A DNA stretch of 64,000 nucleotides from Platanthera guangdongensis (lineage: Eukaryota; Streptophyta; Magnoliopsida; Asparagales; Orchidaceae), in assembly GCA_039583875.1 (NCBI GenBank), contig CM077147.1, positions 160,288,821 through 160,352,820 on the forward strand, given 5' to 3'. A program made the translations under genes and the position numbers. The stretch's first letter is position 1. Every line of letters begins with the position of its first letter. Shown in pieces: positions 62,950-64,000 of this stretch. The notes beneath the pieces are model-generated. The model was not told where the DNA came from, did not search any database, and worked only from the letters and a program-made list of their open reading frames with translations.

Positions 62950-63145
62950 GCTTCAGCGGTGCAACGGGTGCTGAAGCCGAATAGAAGTAGTGCGGCAATG
63001 GCTCCGCAGGTCGGTAGCAAACAGGCTTATGTCTACAATATGTAGACTCCTGAATTTCCTAGCTACTATACTTCTGAGGGAATCTATGACTAGCATGAGA
63101 GATGTCTCCACAATGATGGCAACGGATATTGAAATTGGCCCACAT
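62950..63145 (-). pseudogene. Degenerate CCHC zinc-knuckle fragment (gag-like)
   Basis: The - strand frame from 63145 reads IRCHHCGDISHASHRF, CX2CX4HX4 with Phe in place of the last Cys. A TAG follows soon after, and the frame continues with TYCRHKPVCY. Probably gag. Confidence 0.45.
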
Positions 63146-63351
63146 TGCGGAGATTTCAAATATAAAGGATACAACTACTTTGCAAAGATTCTGAGAATAA
63201 AACTAACAATTCCAACTGACGGAATAACAACACAAGAGAAAAGGGATCTAAACAAAACAAAACAAAACAACTCCTAAAAACTACTTTTAGCGACACAAAT
63301 AACTCTTATATCGAAATTTTCAGTCATCCTGAGTCGCTCTATAGTTGCATT

Positions 63352-63372
63352 CCCCGGCAACGGCGCCAAAAA
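63352..63372 (-). other. Primer-binding site (tRNA-Asp) of the Athila-type element
   Basis: On - , TTGGCGCCGTTGCCGGGGA follows the 5' LTR after a short spacer. This is the complement of the tRNA-Asp 3' end and the usual primer of Athila and related gypsy elements. Confidence 0.92.
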
Positions 63373-63374
63373 AT

Positions 63375-64000
63375 TGATGCGTAGAAATCGGCAAGCGCAC
63401 CGGTCGCACAAGTAATAAAGTTTGGGAATAAATCCCCGAGTGTCGGTCTTTTGAGGAATGCAATTAGCATAGAGCGGCAACAGTTCAGAAACTGTCGTTA
63501 TGAGAGTTATACATAAAAAAGAGTAAAAAGGGGCTTATGAGATTGTGGTTTTGATCTAATAAACTAATTAAGGCTGTGCGGGTCGATGGCACCGCTTCGC
63601 AAGGTGAGGTGAGTGTATCGGCCATGATGCCGAACTTCGGTTGGGCGAGTGGACGGAAAGCTAATTGATGAAAGTGTTCTTGTGCGGAGTGCAATCAGGT
63701 GAAACAAGGGTATGGAGTGGATGTGGAGTGGGCGAGGCGCATTCACAACACACAACTCAAAGAAAATGAAAACTACAACATTCACTTAAATATAGAGTAG
63801 AAAATGTAGTTCATTACAATATCAATTCATTCCATACAACGGAGGAAGGGGGATAGGAGCAAACCACTAGAGGGTGAAGGTCCACCGCAGGTCGTGGCCA
63901 GAATATCAAGTTGTCAATCCGCTTCCGGGCTCAGTCCGAGGAGGCTTCCGGTACCAACGAGCTGTCACCTCGAAGGCCTTTGAGTCCGTTCTCTAGGTCA
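63375..64000 (-). repeat. 5' LTR of the Athila-type element, partial
   Basis: It repeats 56864-57560 in direct orientation (TGATGCGTAGAAATCGGCAA at the edge). It differs at scattered bases and continues past the window end. Confidence 0.9.

Larger units (their letters stand above)
56864..64000 (-). mobile_element. Athila-type LTR element without pol, - strand (5' LTR runs past window end)
   Basis: The 3' LTR (56864-58291) and the start of the 5' LTR (63375-64000) are direct repeats. The tRNA-Asp primer site and the polypurine tract are in place. The internal 5.1 kb encodes an ATHILA ORF1-like protein and gag-like scraps but no RT or integrase, so the element is non-autonomous or deleted. It is inserted in copia-F gag (left flank GTAAG at 56859-56863). 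The right flank is outside the window, so the target duplication cannot be checked. Confidence 0.85.

Overview
The window is nuclear DNA of a flowering plant. Ty1/copia and Ty3/gypsy retrotransposons, a LINE, solo LTRs and MITEs fill most of it. Primer sites for plant initiator tRNA-Met and tRNA-Asp are present, along with dynamin-like and CCCH zinc-finger gene relics of plant type. I see no intact host gene, no rRNA or tRNA gene, and nothing bacterial. The species cannot be told from the sequence alone.

Layout. (1) 1-9374: the 3' part of a Tat-lineage Ty3/gypsy element. It has an uninterrupted pol ORF, a hairpin-forming tandem array, two antisense transcription units each with its own TATA box, and a 471-bp 3' LTR. 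It is inserted in a dynamin-related (DRP4/Mx-like) pseudogene. (2) 9375-14330: that pseudogene, a long non-coding stretch, and a second DRP4-like pseudogene that keeps its 5' end and TATA box but breaks off at a GC-rich 48-bp minisatellite. (3) 15664-21472: two decayed copia elements fused into one chimera. (4) 22060-22538: a small LTR insertion with target duplication GTTCC. (5) 22735-29040: a LINE reverse-transcriptase relic split by a young full-length copia element (copia-C, 23688-28915, target duplication GAAAC). (6) 30693-36107: a Tourist-like MITE split by a second young copia of the same family (copia-D, 30750-36029, target duplication AATCC). (7) 36110-41700: a CCCH zinc-finger gene relic, an intact MITE copy, and a decayed chromovirus fragment on the + strand. 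(8) 41826-47677: a decayed full-length chromovirus on the - strand, inserted in one of two duplicated segments; the other segment is its empty-site paralogue. (9) 48733-53349: a gypsy gag-like relic, and a copia relic (copia-E) carrying a solo LTR inside its protease. (10) 53350-56863: a decayed copia on the - strand (copia-F). (11) 56864 to past the window end: an Athila-type element on the - strand with 1.4-kb LTRs, a tRNA-Asp primer site, an ATHILA ORF1-like gene and no reverse transcriptase. It is inserted in the copia-F gag.

The genes do not form a pathway. What links them is nested insertion, which gives a relative order of events: copia-C is younger than the LINE, copia-D younger than its MITE, the Athila-like element younger than copia-F, and the solo LTR younger than copia-E. 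The two most interesting regions are the Tat element (antisense spliced genes plus a hairpin array whose stem co-varies) and the Athila-like LTR (three nested palindromes).
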